A stretch of 64,000 nt of DNA from JAPSGB01 sp963775185. Its GTDB lineage: Bacteria; Myxococcota_A; Polyangia; Polyangiales; Polyangiaceae. Of the stretch, positions 45,440 to 54,428 are shown piece after piece (position 1 is the first letter of the stretch; each line of letters opens with the position of its first letter). The notes under the pieces are model-generated. The model was not told the DNA's origin, ran no database searches, and saw only the letters and a program-made list of their open reading frames with translations. A program made the translations under genes and the position numbers. The stretch spans positions 1 through 64,000 of the forward strand of contig CAVZIE010000006.1 of the NCBI GenBank assembly GCA_963775185.1. Reading direction: 5' to 3'.

Positions 45440-47659
45440 ATGAGAGTCAGCCGGCGCACGTTCATCAAGATCGGCGGGGCGACCGCGGGCGCGGCGGCCA
45501 TGGGCGTGCCGCTGGTGGCGGAGCGCGCGTTGGTGCGCGGCCGCGAGCTGGCGGCCGATCCGGGCACGGCGGGCGACGAGGTCGTCCCGACCTTCTGCGA
45601 GATGTGTTTCTGGAAGTGCGGCGTGCTCGCGCACGTTCGCCAGGGCCGCGTCACCAAGATCACCGGCAACCCCGAGCACCCGCTGTCGCGTGGACGCTTG
45701 TGTCCACGTGGAACCGGCGGCATCGGCATGCTGTACGACCCCGACCGGCTGAAGAAGCCGCTGCTGCGACGCGACAAGCGCGGCGCGCAGGTGTTCGAGG
45801 AGGTGAGCTGGGACGTGGCGCTCGATCACGTCGCGGAGCGGCTGCTCGACGTCCAGAAGCAACACGGGCCCGAAGCGCTGGCCGCCTTCATCCACGGCTT
45901 CGGCGGCGGCTGGTTCCAGAAGCTGGTGCAGGCGTATGGCACTCGCAACATCGGCGCGCCGGGCTACGCGCAGTGTCGCGGATCGCGCGACGTGGCGTTC
46001 CAGCTCACCTACGGCAGCCCCGTCGGATCGCCCGAGGTGGTCGACATCGCGTCCGCGCGCGTGCTCACGCTGATCGGCAGCCACCTCGGCGAGAACATGC
46101 ACAACACGCAGGTGCAGGAGCTCGCCGAGGCGATCGACAAGGGCGCGGAGCTGGTGGTGGTGGATCCACGCTTCAGCGTCGCGGCCGGCAAGGCGCGCTA
46201 CTGGTTGCCGATCAAGCCGGGCACGGACATCGCGCTGCTGCTTGCGTGGATGCACGTGATCGTCGGCGAGGGCCTGTACGATCGCGACTACGTGGACAAG
46301 TACGCGGTCGGCTTCGACAAGCTGGCCGAGCACCTGAAGGACAAGACGCCGGAGTGGGCCGCGGTCGAGACGGGCATCGAGGCGCACACGATCGTGGAAA
46401 CGGCGCGCTTCATCGCCGGCGCGCGGCCGGCTTCGCTGGTGCACCCGGGACGTCGGACGGCGTGGTACGGCGACGACACGCAGCGCGGACGCGCGATCGC
46501 GATCCTCGACGCGCTGCTCGGCGCCTGGGGGCGCAAGGGCGGCTTCTACCTGCCGACGGCGATGAGCGTGCCGGCGTATCCCGGCGTCCCGAAGCCGCGC
46601 ACCAAGCCGAGAGATCCGGTGGACGTGCCCGTCGGCACGGTGTTCCCGTTCGTGGACGAGGGGCTCGCCCACGGACTGCGCGACGCGAGCCTGCCCGGCG
46701 CCAAGGTCGCCTATCCGATCAAGGCGTGGCTGGTGTACGGCACGAACCTGCTTCACGCGCTGCCGCAGCCCGAGAAGACGATCGCGGCGCTGAAGGCGCT
46801 CGACTTCGTCCTGGCCATCGACGTGCTGCCCGCGGAGATCACCGGCTGGGCCGACGTCGTGCTGCCCGAAGCGACCTATCTCGAGCGCTTCGACGATCTG
46901 CACGCGCCGCCGTACAAGGAAGGCTACGTGGCGGTGCGGCAGCCCGCGGTCGAGCCGATGTACGATTCGAAGCCGGGCTGGTGGATCGCCCGCGAGATCG
47001 CCAAGCGCATCGGCCACGGCGACGCGTTCCCGTTCGAGCGCATCGAAGACTACCTGGACACGCGCCTCCGGTCGGCCGGATCGTCCCTCGACGAGATCCG
47101 CTTGCAGGGCGTGCTGCACGCGCCGAAGGAGCCAATCTACATCGAGGACGGCGTCGCGCCGACGTTCGCCACGCCCTCGAAGAAGATCGAGCTATACTCG
47201 CAGCAGCTCGCCGAAGCGGGACTCGACCCGGTGCCGGAGTACGCGCCGCCGGAGGCGGGGCCACCCGGCAGCTTTCGTCTCCTCACCGGCCGCACGCCGA
47301 CCCACACCTTCGGGCGCACGACGAACAACCGCTTCCTGTCGCGCGTCTACGACCACAACGACGTGTGGGTGAACGCGAGACGCGCGCGCGAGCTTGGGCT
47401 GAAGAGCGGCGATCTGGTCACGCTCGTCGGGCGAGACGGGGCGCGCTCGGCGCCGCTGCCGGTGCGGGCCACGGAGCGCATCCGCCCGGACTGCGTGTTC
47501 ATGGTCCACGGCTACGGACACACGTCCAAGGGCCTCACCTTCGCGCGCGGACGCGGCGCCAACGACACGGGCATGGTCACGCGGACCAAGATCGATCCGG
47601 TGATGGGGGGAGCGGGAATCAACGTGAACTTCGTCACGATCGAAAGGTGGCAAGCATGA
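45440..47659 (+). CDS. Molybdoenzyme catalytic subunit, polysulfide/thiosulfate reductase type
   Basis: 739 residues, ATG at 45440. A Tat signal starts the protein (SRRTFIKIGGATAGAAAMGV). Cys53, Cys56, Cys60 and Cys88 (FCEMCFWKC ... LCPRG) bind a 4Fe-4S cluster. Cys179 in GYAQCRGSRD is the likely Mo ligand, as in PsrA/PhsA/TtrA-like enzymes. Later motifs are LIGSHLGENMHNTQVQELAE, LVYGTNLLHALPQPEK, WADVVLPEATYLERFD and LLTGRTPTHTFGRTTNNRFL. The family reduces polysulfide, thiosulfate or tetrathionate, or runs in reverse, in the periplasm. The ferredoxin and NrfD subunits follow, and the stop overlaps the next start (ATGA). Confidence 0.88.
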   Translation: MRVSRRTFIKIGGATAGAAAMGVPLVAERALVRGRELAADPGTAGDEVVPTFCEMCFWKCGVLAHVRQGRVTKITGNPEHPLSRGRLCPRGTGGIGMLYDPDRLKKPLLRRDKRGAQVFEEVSWDVALDHVAERLLDVQKQHGPEALAAFIHGFGGGWFQKLVQAYGTRNIGAPGYAQCRGSRDVAFQLTYGSPVGSPEVVDIASARVLTLIGSHLGENMHNTQVQELAEAIDKGAELVVVDPRFSVAAGKARYWLPIKPGTDIALLLAWMHVIVGEGLYDRDYVDKYAVGFDKLAEHLKDKTPEWAAVETGIEAHTIVETARFIAGARPASLVHPGRRTAWYGDDTQRGRAIAILDALLGAWGRKGGFYLPTAMSVPAYPGVPKPRTKPRDPVDVPVGTVFPFVDEGLAHGLRDASLPGAKVAYPIKAWLVYGTNLLHALPQPEKTIAALKALDFVLAIDVLPAEITGWADVVLPEATYLERFDDLHAPPYKEGYVAVRQPAVEPMYDSKPGWWIAREIAKRIGHGDAFPFERIEDYLDTRLRSAGSSLDEIRLQGVLHAPKEPIYIEDGVAPTFATPSKKIELYSQQLAEAGLDPVPEYAPPEAGPPGSFRLLTGRTPTHTFGRTTNNRFLSRVYDHNDVWVNARRARELGLKSGDLVTLVGRDGARSAPLPVRATERIRPDCVFMVHGYGHTSKGLTFARGRGANDTGMVTRTKIDPVMGGAGINVNFVTIERWQA

Positions 47660-48201
47660 CCGGCGACAAGCGCTACGCGATGGTCGTCGACACCAGGAAG
47701 TGCGTCGGCTGCAAGGCGTGCGTGCTCGCCTGCGAGGCCGAGAACGACGTGCCGGATGGCTTCTGCCGGAGCTGGGTCGTGGAGCAGACTGCCGGCGAGT
47801 TCCCGCACCTGCGCCAGGAAATCCGATCGGAGCGCTGCAATCAATGCAGCGAGCCGGCGTGCGTGGACGCTTGCCCGACCGGCGCCAGCCACATCGTCGA
47901 GGGCGGCGTGGTGCTCATCGATCGCGACAAGTGCACGGGCTGCAAGGCCTGCATCGCGTCCTGTCCCTACGACGCGCGCTACGTGCACCCCGCGGGCTAC
48001 GTCGACAAGTGCACGTTCTGCCTGCATCGCGTGCAGCTGGGCGAACAGCCGGCGTGCGTGTCCGTGTGCCCGACCCGGAGCCTGCATTTCGGCGACGTGA
48101 ACGACCCCGATTCGGAGCCCAGCGTGTTGCTTCGCACACGCAAGTCCAAGCTGCTGCACCCCGAGGCGGGCACGAAACCCAACGTCTACTTCCTCGAATG
48201 A
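47656..48201 (+). CDS. 4Fe-4S ferredoxin subunit of the molybdoenzyme (PsrB/PhsB-like)
   Basis: 181 residues; ATG at 47656 overlaps the stop of the catalytic subunit gene. Four Cys clusters are present: CVGCKACVLAC, CNQCSEPACVDACP, CTGCKACIASCP and CTFCLHRV...CVSVCP, the standard four-cubane arrangement that passes electrons between the membrane subunit and the catalytic subunit. No signal peptide is present, so it would be exported by piggyback on the Tat partner. The next gene starts 13 bases later. Confidence 0.92.
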   Translation: MTGDKRYAMVVDTRKCVGCKACVLACEAENDVPDGFCRSWVVEQTAGEFPHLRQEIRSERCNQCSEPACVDACPTGASHIVEGGVVLIDRDKCTGCKACIASCPYDARYVHPAGYVDKCTFCLHRVQLGEQPACVSVCPTRSLHFGDVNDPDSEPSVLLRTRKSKLLHPEAGTKPNVYFLE

Positions 48202-48214
48202 TGTGGAGCCCAGG

Positions 48215-49168
48215 ATGAACCCCGTTCACCTCGAAGTCGTCACCACGCGCAACAACCCGCTCGTCGATCCGGGCCTGCACATCTGGGGCTGGGAGATCCC
48301 GATGTACCTGTTTCTCGGCGGCGTGGTTGCCGGGCTGATGGTGCTGCTCGCCGCCCTGGAGCTGACGCGCCACGAGCGGCCACGCTCGGCGGCCGCACAG
48401 TGGATGCCGTTCATCGGTGTGGGCCTGCTCTCTCTCGGCATGGGCGCGCTGTTCCTCGACCTGTCGTTCAAAGCGCACGTCTACCGCTTCTACATGGCGT
48501 TCGAGCCGACCTCGCCCATGAGCTGGGGCTCGTGGATCCTGCTCCTGGTCTACCCGGTGCTGCTCTTGCTCGGGCTGGGCGCGCTCGATCACGAGCAGCG
48601 CGAGCGCGTGCGCACGCGCTGGCTCGACCCGCTGTTCGCGCTCGCCGATCGCGCGCGCACCCCCGTGGTCTGGGCGTCGCTCGCGCTCGGCGTCGGGCTC
48701 GGCGCGTACACGGGGCTCCTGCTCGGCACGATGGTCGCGCGCCTGCAGTGGAACAACGGCGTCCTGGGCCCGCTGTTCTTGACGTCCGGCATCTCGACGG
48801 GCGCCGCGCTGATGATGCTGTTCCACCTGGAGGAAGACGAGCACCGCCTGGTGGTGCGCTGGGACACCGCCGCGATCGCCGTCGAGCTGCTGCTGATCGC
48901 GGCAATGCTGGTGTCGTTTACCACCGGCGGCGCGAGCTCGAACGCCGCCGCGTGGAATCTGATGGGTGGGCCGTACACGCCCTGGTTCTGGGCGCTGGTC
49001 GTGCTCGCCGGCCTACTCGTCCCGCTGGCGATGAACGTGCTGGAGGTGCGGAAGCGAGCGCGCGTCAGCGTCCTGGCTCCGATCCTGGTGCTGGTCGGCG
49101 GACTCGCGCTCCGCGCCGTGCTCGTCGCCGCGGGCCAAGCCACGGGCTTTCGCATGTTCACCGGCTGA
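48215..49168 (+). CDS. nrfD: NrfD/PsrC-type membrane subunit
   Basis: 317 residues, ATG at 48215; GTG at 48203 is an alternative. Eight hydrophobic helices fill the protein (MYLFLGGVVAGLMVLLAALE, FIGVGLLSLGMGALFLDLSF, GSWILLLVYPVLLLLGLGAL, WASLALGVGLGAYTGLLLGT). The pattern HIWGWEIPMYLFLGGVVAG and FEPTSPMSWGSWIL is characteristic of NrfD/PsrC, which binds quinol in the membrane and hands electrons to the ferredoxin subunit without haem. With the two preceding genes it completes a PsrABC-like complex. Confidence 0.9.
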   Translation: MNPVHLEVVTTRNNPLVDPGLHIWGWEIPMYLFLGGVVAGLMVLLAALELTRHERPRSAAAQWMPFIGVGLLSLGMGALFLDLSFKAHVYRFYMAFEPTSPMSWGSWILLLVYPVLLLLGLGALDHEQRERVRTRWLDPLFALADRARTPVVWASLALGVGLGAYTGLLLGTMVARLQWNNGVLGPLFLTSGISTGAALMMLFHLEEDEHRLVVRWDTAAIAVELLLIAAMLVSFTTGGASSNAAAWNLMGGPYTPWFWALVVLAGLLVPLAMNVLEVRKRARVSVLAPILVLVGGLALRAVLVAAGQATGFRMFTG

Positions 49169-49178
49169 GGAAGAGCTC

Positions 49179-49691
49179 ATGAAACCTCGCGCAGACTGGA
49201 ATCCGTACATTGCCGGCATCGCGCTCGGCCTGGTGCTGCTCGCCACCTACGTGGTGATGGGCTTCGGGCTCGGCTCGTCTTCGGCTGCCGCGCGCGTCGC
49301 GTATGCGGCGGCGCACGTCGTGGCCCCGGGAGCGATCGAACACAATGCGTACATGGCGCCCTACGTCGCCACGAATCCGTTCGACGACTGGATGGTGTTC
49401 GAGGTCGTGGGCGTCCTGCTCGGCGGCATCCTGGCGGCCTACTCCGGCAACCGGCTGATGCGCAAACCCACCCTGCTCCGCGGCCCACGCGCCAGCGTCG
49501 CGAACCGCGTCGCGTTCGCGATCGGCGGCGGCGCGGTGATGGGCTTCGCGGCGCGGCTCGCGCGCGGCTGCACCTCGGGCCAGGCGCTCACCGGCGGCGC
49601 GGTGTTGTCGCTCGGCTCGTGGCTGTTCATGTTCGCGGTCTTCGCCGGCGGCTACGCGGCGGCGCCCCTGATCCGGAGGATGTGGCGATGA
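49179..49691 (+). CDS. YeeE/YedE-family sulfur transporter, first half
   Basis: 170 residues, ATG at 49179. The protein has about four helices and the family motif ARLARGCTSGQALTGGAVLS with LGSWLFMFA, where the Cys is the conserved thiosulfate-relay residue of YeeE. It represents one half of the YeeE/YedE fold; the second half is encoded by the next gene, whose ATG (49688) overlaps the stop here. YeeE-type proteins import thiosulfate or related sulfur species, so the gene fits the neighbouring molybdoenzyme. Confidence 0.88.
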   Translation: MKPRADWNPYIAGIALGLVLLATYVVMGFGLGSSSAAARVAYAAAHVVAPGAIEHNAYMAPYVATNPFDDWMVFEVVGVLLGGILAAYSGNRLMRKPTLLRGPRASVANRVAFAIGGGAVMGFAARLARGCTSGQALTGGAVLSLGSWLFMFAVFAGGYAAAPLIRRMWR

Positions 49692-50856
49692 ACGCTCCCT
49701 TCTACCAGCTCGACGCGTTCGGCTACCCGGTGGCGATGGCCCTGGCCACCGTGCTCGGCATCGGCTTCGGCTTCGTGCTCGAGCGATCCGGCTTCGCGCG
49801 GTCGAACGTCCTGGCGGCCCAGTTCTACGGCCGCGACATGCGCGTGCTGAAAGTGATGTTCTCCGCCATCGCCACCGCGGCCGTCGGCCTCGCGCTGCTC
49901 GGCGCCGTCGGCGCCGTCGATCTCGGCGCGCTGAAGATCCCGGAGACGTGGCTCTGGCCACAGGTGGTCGGCGGCTTGCTTGCTGGGCGTCGGCTTCATC
50001 ATGGCCGGCTACTGCCCGGGCACCGCCGTGGTGGCGACGGCATCCGGCTACGTGGACGGCGTGCTCACGCTCGTCGGCGTGATGCTCGGCTCGCTTGCGT
50101 TCGGCTTCGCTTTCCCTGCGCTCGAGCACTTCTACCAATCGAGCGCGATGGGCGTCGTCACGCTGCCGGCGCTGCTGCACGTGTCCTGGTCGTGGGTCGC
50201 CGCGGGCGTGGTCGCGCTGGCGATCGGTTCGTTCTTGCTCGCCGAGAAGGTCGAGCGTGTGCTCGCGCGGAAGGACGGCGACTTGCCCCCCGACGGCACC
50301 GCGACCACGCGCAATCGCGCCTTCATCGCGATGGCCGCTACGGCGGGCCTCGCGATCGTCGCCCTGTTGCTGCCCGCCCAGCGGTCACCGCGACCGCGCC
50401 GCGCGCCACGCCGATCTCGACGACCGAGCTCGGGCAGCAGCTCGCCGGCAACAGCGCGTCGCTGTACCTCGTGGACACGCGCAACCCCGCCGAGTGCGCC
50501 AAGGCCCGCATCCCCGGCGCGCTGTGCCTCGACCGACGGCAAGATCTTCACCGAGCTTCCCGCGACGCGCCCGCTCGTGCTGTACGGATCCGGCAATCTC
50601 GCAGCTCTGCCCAAGGGCGCAGGCTCGTTCAAGGGCAAGCTGCGCGTACTCGAGGGCGGCTACGCGGCCTGGGACTCCACGGTGCTGCGAGCCGCCGACG
50701 CCGCCCGAGCAACCCACGGCCGCGGCGGTGACGGCGTATCGCGTGCGCGCCGCGCTGCACGCCCATTTCACCGGCGCCAACGCACCCGCGCCGCCGGTCG
50801 CGACCGTCGTGCCCAAGGCCGTCACGCGCAGCGTGAAGAAGGGCGGAGGCTGCTAG
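49688..50856 (+). pseudogene. YeeE/YedE transporter second half fused to rhodanese, four frameshifts
   Basis: The reading starts at ATG 49688 (FGYPVAMALATVLGIGFGFV, ERSGFARSN) and holds until about 49975. It then shifts to another frame with VGFIMAGYCPGTAVVATASG, which carries the second conserved Cys of YedE, and helices to about 50382. A third segment in the original frame (TPISTTELGQQLAGNSASLY, LVDTRNPAECAKARIPGA) is a rhodanese N-part, followed after ~50530 by DGKIFTELPATRPLVLYGSG and LRVLEGGYAAWDSTVL, its C-part. The tail (VTAYRVRAALHAHFTG to VKKGGGC) needs a fourth shift near 50695. The rhodanese active-site Cys is replaced or lost (LYGSGN). Each segment looks conserved, so clustered sequence indels are as likely as decay. 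Confidence 0.7.
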
Positions 50857-50874
50857 GTCGTGTAGCATGTCGCC

Positions 50875-51306
50875 ATGGCTCGAGGCGTCGTGCTGCTCGC
50901 CGTGGTCGCGTTGCTGGGGTGCGACAACAAGCCGGGAAGGGACAAGCCGTCCACCGCGGTACCACCGGTCGGGCCCCAGAGCGCGGCGCCGATCGCGACG
51001 GCCGCAACGCCAGCGCGCCCGACCGATCCGACGCCCGACCCGATAACGCATCCGTGCGTCGTCGACACCGCACGGTTCAAGCGAGCACTCGCGGATCGCG
51101 ACGATACGTGCCAGGCGGACGGCGACTGTGGCTGCTACCCCGGGGGCATGGAAGGGAGCGGCTGCGGCGGCGTCACGTCGAAGAAATCTGTCGCCGTGCT
51201 TTCGGGGATCGTGGACCAGTTCCGCAAGCACGGTTGCAAGCTGCCCCTGAATTGCGCGGCGTGGCAGTGTCGGCCGAGCTGCGTAGACGGCCAGTGCAGG
51301 AGGTAG
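50875..51306 (+). CDS. Small Cys-rich lipoprotein
   Basis: 143 residues, ATG at 50875. The signal peptide ends in ALLGC. A Pro/Ala linker reaches residue ~55, and the rest is a Cys-rich domain with about ten Cys (HPCVVDTARFKRALADRDDT, CQADGDCGCYPGGMEGSGCG, CRPSCVDGQC). The pattern resembles small myxobacterial disulfide domains of unknown role. It lies 18 bases past the transporter-rhodanese stop and may still belong to that transcript. Confidence 0.65.
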   Translation: MARGVVLLAVVALLGCDNKPGRDKPSTAVPPVGPQSAAPIATAATPARPTDPTPDPITHPCVVDTARFKRALADRDDTCQADGDCGCYPGGMEGSGCGGVTSKKSVAVLSGIVDQFRKHGCKLPLNCAAWQCRPSCVDGQCRR

Positions 51307-51310
51307 CCGC

Positions 51311-51853
51311 GTGCCGTTCGGACCGACCGCCGAGGAGCTGTTCTCGCGCATCGAGCGCGCGCCGTGGTTTGGACGCCTCGGTCAAGCCGTGACCTATGGC
51401 CGCTTCGTCGCCGTCGTCGACGCGGCGGATTTCCGGACGTACGTGAAGTACGCGGCAGCCGCCGACCTGGGTATCCCGGTCAAGAACAAGAGCAGCATCC
51501 CGCGCCTCGTCTCGCTCGCGTCGCCGGACTTCGACCCCGACCCGGAGCTCGCCGCGACGCTCGCGCGCCTGCAGGCCGAGCCGCGTGTGTTCGAGCCGCT
51601 CAAGCACGCGCGCCTCGCCGTCCACCGGCGCATCCAACGCCTCGCTCCCGACGTTCCGCGCTCGCCGTGGCTGTGCTTCGGTTCGATCGATCGAAGACCC
51701 GCGGTAGTGCACGCCGCCGCCGAGACAGCGCGCTGGGCCGTGACCGAGCGCTACCTGCACCGACCGGCGTTCTGGTCGGAGCTGCTCGAGTTGTTTCTGC
51801 AGGGCAATTGCCCGTACGGCGCCGCCGACGACGGCAACGTCTACGTGCTCTGA
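51311..51853 (+). CDS. Conserved-looking protein of unknown function
   Basis: 180 residues from GTG 51311, four bases after the lipoprotein stop. No signal peptide, no membrane helix and no motif is recognised. The sequence is well mixed (APWFGRLGQAVTYGRFVAVV, YVKYAAAADLGIPVKNKSSI, RWAVTERYLHRPAFWSELLE, LFLQGNCPYGAADDGNVYVL) and looks like a globular alpha/beta protein. Its last 13 bases overlap the convergent TMEM175-like gene. Confidence 0.6.
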   Translation: MPFGPTAEELFSRIERAPWFGRLGQAVTYGRFVAVVDAADFRTYVKYAAAADLGIPVKNKSSIPRLVSLASPDFDPDPELAATLARLQAEPRVFEPLKHARLAVHRRIQRLAPDVPRSPWLCFGSIDRRPAVVHAAAETARWAVTERYLHRPAFWSELLELFLQGNCPYGAADDGNVYVL

Positions 51854-52443
51854 CGCTCGCCGGCAGGCTGCTCGGCCAGCACGCGCTCGATGCGACGGTC
51901 GGGCACGAGCCACATCAGCGCCACGGAGACGTAGAGCGCGGCCGAGATCCAGGGACTGACGAACGCCAGCAGAATCGCCGCGACGTAGGTCACCGGCGAC
52001 AGCTTGCCCTTCCAGTCCTTGCCGATCGCCCGCTTTAGCAGCGAGTCCTCGCCCTGATCGGCGATGATGGCGCGCTGCAGCACGTAGTACGCGATCGCGG
52101 CCATCAGCATCACGAAGCCGTAGACCGCGGCGGGCGTCGCTGCCAGGTGGCTCTCGCCCATCCACGCCGTCACGAAAGGAAGCAGCGACAGCCAGAACAG
52201 CAAGTGCAGGTTCGCCCACAGGATGCCGCCGTTCACGCGCTTCGCGCTGTGCAGCATGTGATGGTGATTGTTCCAGTAGATGCCGAGATACACGAAGCTC
52301 AGCACATAGCTCGACAGCGCCGGCAGCACGGGTGCAAGAGCGGCGAGGTGCGCCTCGTGCGGGGGCCGCAGCTCCAGCACCATGATGGTGATGACGATCG
52401 CGAGTACGCCGTCGCTGAACGCCTCGAGCCGCTGCGTCTTCAC
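51841..52443 (-). CDS. TMEM175/DUF1211-family potassium channel-like protein
   Basis: 200 residues from GTG 52443. The signature RLEAFSDGVLAIVITIMVLE at the N-terminus is the FSDxVFAIxxT motif that forms the pore-lining helix of bacterial TMEM175. Six hydrophobic helices follow (LSSYVLSFVYLGIYWNNHHH, GILWANLHLLFWLSLLPFVT, VYGFVMLMAAIAYYVLQRAI, VTYVAAILLAFVSPWISAAL). Bacterial homologues form tetrameric K+ leak channels. It is convergent with the unknown gene at 51311 and downstream of the nitroreductase gene on the same strand. Confidence 0.85.
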   Translation of the reverse strand: MKTQRLEAFSDGVLAIVITIMVLELRPPHEAHLAALAPVLPALSSYVLSFVYLGIYWNNHHHMLHSAKRVNGGILWANLHLLFWLSLLPFVTAWMGESHLAATPAAVYGFVMLMAAIAYYVLQRAIIADQGEDSLLKRAIGKDWKGKLSPVTYVAAILLAFVSPWISAALYVSVALMWLVPDRRIERVLAEQPAGERQST

Positions 52444-52462
52444 ATAGCGACCGTAGCCCCAC

Positions 52463-54025
52463 TCAACCGTACGGCGCCAGCGTCCTGAGCCGCGGGTCGT
52501 CCACGGGGCCACCCAGCGTGAAGTGATACAGGCTCTGGAAACGCGCGCCCTCGAAGCCGAGCACGCGGTGCATGGCGTCGTCGAAGAAACAGCCGATGCC
52601 CGTGCCGCGGATGCCGAGCGCTTCCGCTTGGAGATAGAGCACCTGGCCGATCACACCGCACTCCCAGAACAGCCGCGGATACACCCAAGGCCCGACCCCG
52701 CGCACGGAGCTCTCGAAGTCGGCGATCATGCCCAGAGCGAAGCAGCCGTCGGCGGCGATCTCCTGATGACACGAGACGCGCTGGGCCAACGCGCGCGCGT
52801 CGCCTTCGGCGAGCCGGAACAGGTCGAGATCGTCGGGGCAAGCTCCGGGCACCGCCCACTCGAAGCCGTCGTCCATCGCTTCGCGCAGCGCATCGCGGCG
52901 CGCCGGATCGCGAAGCAGGAAATACAAGCCGGGCACGAGCCCCTGCACGCGATGCACGAACAGCGCGAGGTCGACCCGCGGCGACCACGGCAGCGCGCTC
53001 TCGCGCGTCTTTTGCAGTATCTCGTAGAGCGCCCCCTCGGTGATCCCACTGTGGCCGTCGAACGCCACGGCACTGCGGCGCTGGCGAACCAGGCGCCGGA
53101 TCGCGACCGGATCGTCCCCCAGAGCGAGCGGCGCGCCGCTCGCTTCGCCAAGCGCGCCGCCACCGGGCGGCTTCACGCTGGCGCGCGCCACTTGATCGAT
53201 GATGCTCCACTCGACGTGATCGGGACTCAGCGGACCGGGCTCACCGATCCAGGGCAGCGCGGCGAACTTGTCGATCGCCGCCTCCGGCAAGCCGCCGGGA
53301 CACGGCGCGCCCGCGGGATGCACGGCGATCACGCAGTCCGCCGCTTCCGCTTCGACGCCCTCGCGCCCCGCGACGCCGAGCAGCGTCGCGACGGCGCGCG
53401 TCGGCAGATCGTCGAGCAGCGTCGCCTGCCAGCCGAGCGCGGCTGCGGCGACGCCCAGCGCCGCGATCGCGTGGCCCACGTCGTGCTGGCAGTAGCGGAA
53501 CCCGCGCTCACCGTACTTCCACGCCTCGCGCCAGTGGATCGACGTAAGCCCGACGATCAACGCCGGCGCGGGCAGCTCCGCCACCAGCTCGGCCCAGATG
53601 TCGAAATCGAACGCCGCACGTCGCTCGAGCGCGTGCTCGCGCGGAGCGTAGTGCGCCACCATCGGCGCTTCGCACAGCCCCGCGACCGGACCGCACACCA
53701 GATACCCCTCTGTCGGGTGCAGGTTGCCGCTCGACGGATTCACGCGCAGCGCCCAGCGCGAGCCGCCCGCCTCTTTCCACGCGGAAAGAGCCAGACTGTC
53801 CTCGAAGAGCTGTGACACGCTCGATCGGTCGACCGCCCGCGGCGGGCGCGGCTCGGCTCCCGGCTCGGCGTGATCGAGCGCGATGAGCGGCGCGCCGTGG
53901 AAGCGGAGGAACGGATCGGGCTGCGTGTCCCAGTCGAGATAGCCCGGACCGCGCGCGTAGCGGCCGAGGTGGTGCTTGGTCGCGTCGTGGTACGCAAGCA
54001 CATGCTCCAAGCGTTGATCCGTCAT
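52463..54025 (-). CDS. SagB-like double-domain nitroreductase
   Basis: 520 residues, ATG at 54025. Two nitroreductase-fold halves are visible: the first with LRVNPSSGNLHPTEGYLV, ERGFRYCQHDVGHAIAALGV and AAAALGWQATLLDDLP; the second with RRLVRQRRSAVAFDGHSGIT, VPGLYFLLRDPAR, YPRLFWECGVIGQVLYLQAE and ALGIRGTGIGCFFDDAMHRV. This is the SagB/ThcOx-type arrangement with FMN bound between the halves. SagB members oxidise azolines in peptide natural products, but no YcaO cyclodehydratase or precursor gene is seen nearby, so its substrate is unknown. Repeat A and an inverted repeat lie upstream. Confidence 0.8.
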   Translation of the reverse strand: MTDQRLEHVLAYHDATKHHLGRYARGPGYLDWDTQPDPFLRFHGAPLIALDHAEPGAEPRPPRAVDRSSVSQLFEDSLALSAWKEAGGSRWALRVNPSSGNLHPTEGYLVCGPVAGLCEAPMVAHYAPREHALERRAAFDFDIWAELVAELPAPALIVGLTSIHWREAWKYGERGFRYCQHDVGHAIAALGVAAAALGWQATLLDDLPTRAVATLLGVAGREGVEAEAADCVIAVHPAGAPCPGGLPEAAIDKFAALPWIGEPGPLSPDHVEWSIIDQVARASVKPPGGGALGEASGAPLALGDDPVAIRRLVRQRRSAVAFDGHSGITEGALYEILQKTRESALPWSPRVDLALFVHRVQGLVPGLYFLLRDPARRDALREAMDDGFEWAVPGACPDDLDLFRLAEGDARALAQRVSCHQEIAADGCFALGMIADFESSVRGVGPWVYPRLFWECGVIGQVLYLQAEALGIRGTGIGCFFDDAMHRVLGFEGARFQSLYHFTLGGPVDDPRLRTLAPYG

Positions 54026-54040
54026 CGTGGACCATCTTCC

Positions 54041-54059
54041 CACCAATTGGCGCTTGGTG
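54041..54059. promoter_or_regulatory. Inverted repeat upstream of the nitroreductase gene
   Basis: CACCAA and TTGGTG arms separated by seven bases lie 16 bases before the nitroreductase ATG. This is a plausible operator position, but no regulator gene is adjacent. It partly overlaps repeat A. Confidence 0.3.
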
Positions 54060-54078
54060 TCGGTCCGGCGCGAAACCA
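54055..54078 (+). repeat. Repeat A copy 13
   Basis: GTGTCGGTCCGGCGCGAAAC, forward, one base shorter in the G-run; in the gap between divergent genes. Confidence 0.75.
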
Positions 54079-54128
54079 CCCTGGACAACGATCGGCCGAC
54101 ACGCCTAGGCTGACGCAGGAGGGCTTCG

Positions 54129-54419
54129 ATGAGCATCACCGGAGATCGCTACGAGGGCACGTTCGACGGTCACAAGATCGAGCTTGTCCGCAACAACCTG
54201 AGCAAAACGCTGAACCTGCTGATCGACGGGGACGTCGTCGCGTCGGAGCAGCGTTGGCTGCCGAAAGACATCACGCTGCACGCGGACTTCGAGCACAACG
54301 GCGTGAAGCACTCGGTGGTGGCCCACCAACACGTCAAGCCAATCCACGGTCTGCCGGTGGGCTCCGACGACAGTATCGAGATTGACGGCAAGCCGCTTTC
54401 GCTGACGAAGACGAAGTAG
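54129..54419 (+). CDS. Small beta-rich protein of unknown function
   Basis: 96 residues, ATG at 54129 with a good ribosome binding site (AGGAGG, seven bases upstream). The sequence alternates polar and hydrophobic residues (RYEGTFDGHKIELVRNNLSK, TLNLLIDGDVVASEQRW, DDSIEIDGKPLSLTK), as expected for a small beta-barrel or sandwich. No signal or helix is present. It is divergent from the nitroreductase gene and convergent with the thioesterase gene. Family not recognised. Confidence 0.65.
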   Translation: MSITGDRYEGTFDGHKIELVRNNLSKTLNLLIDGDVVASEQRWLPKDITLHADFEHNGVKHSVVAHQHVKPIHGLPVGSDDSIEIDGKPLSLTKTK

Positions 54420-54428
54420 CGCGGCCGC

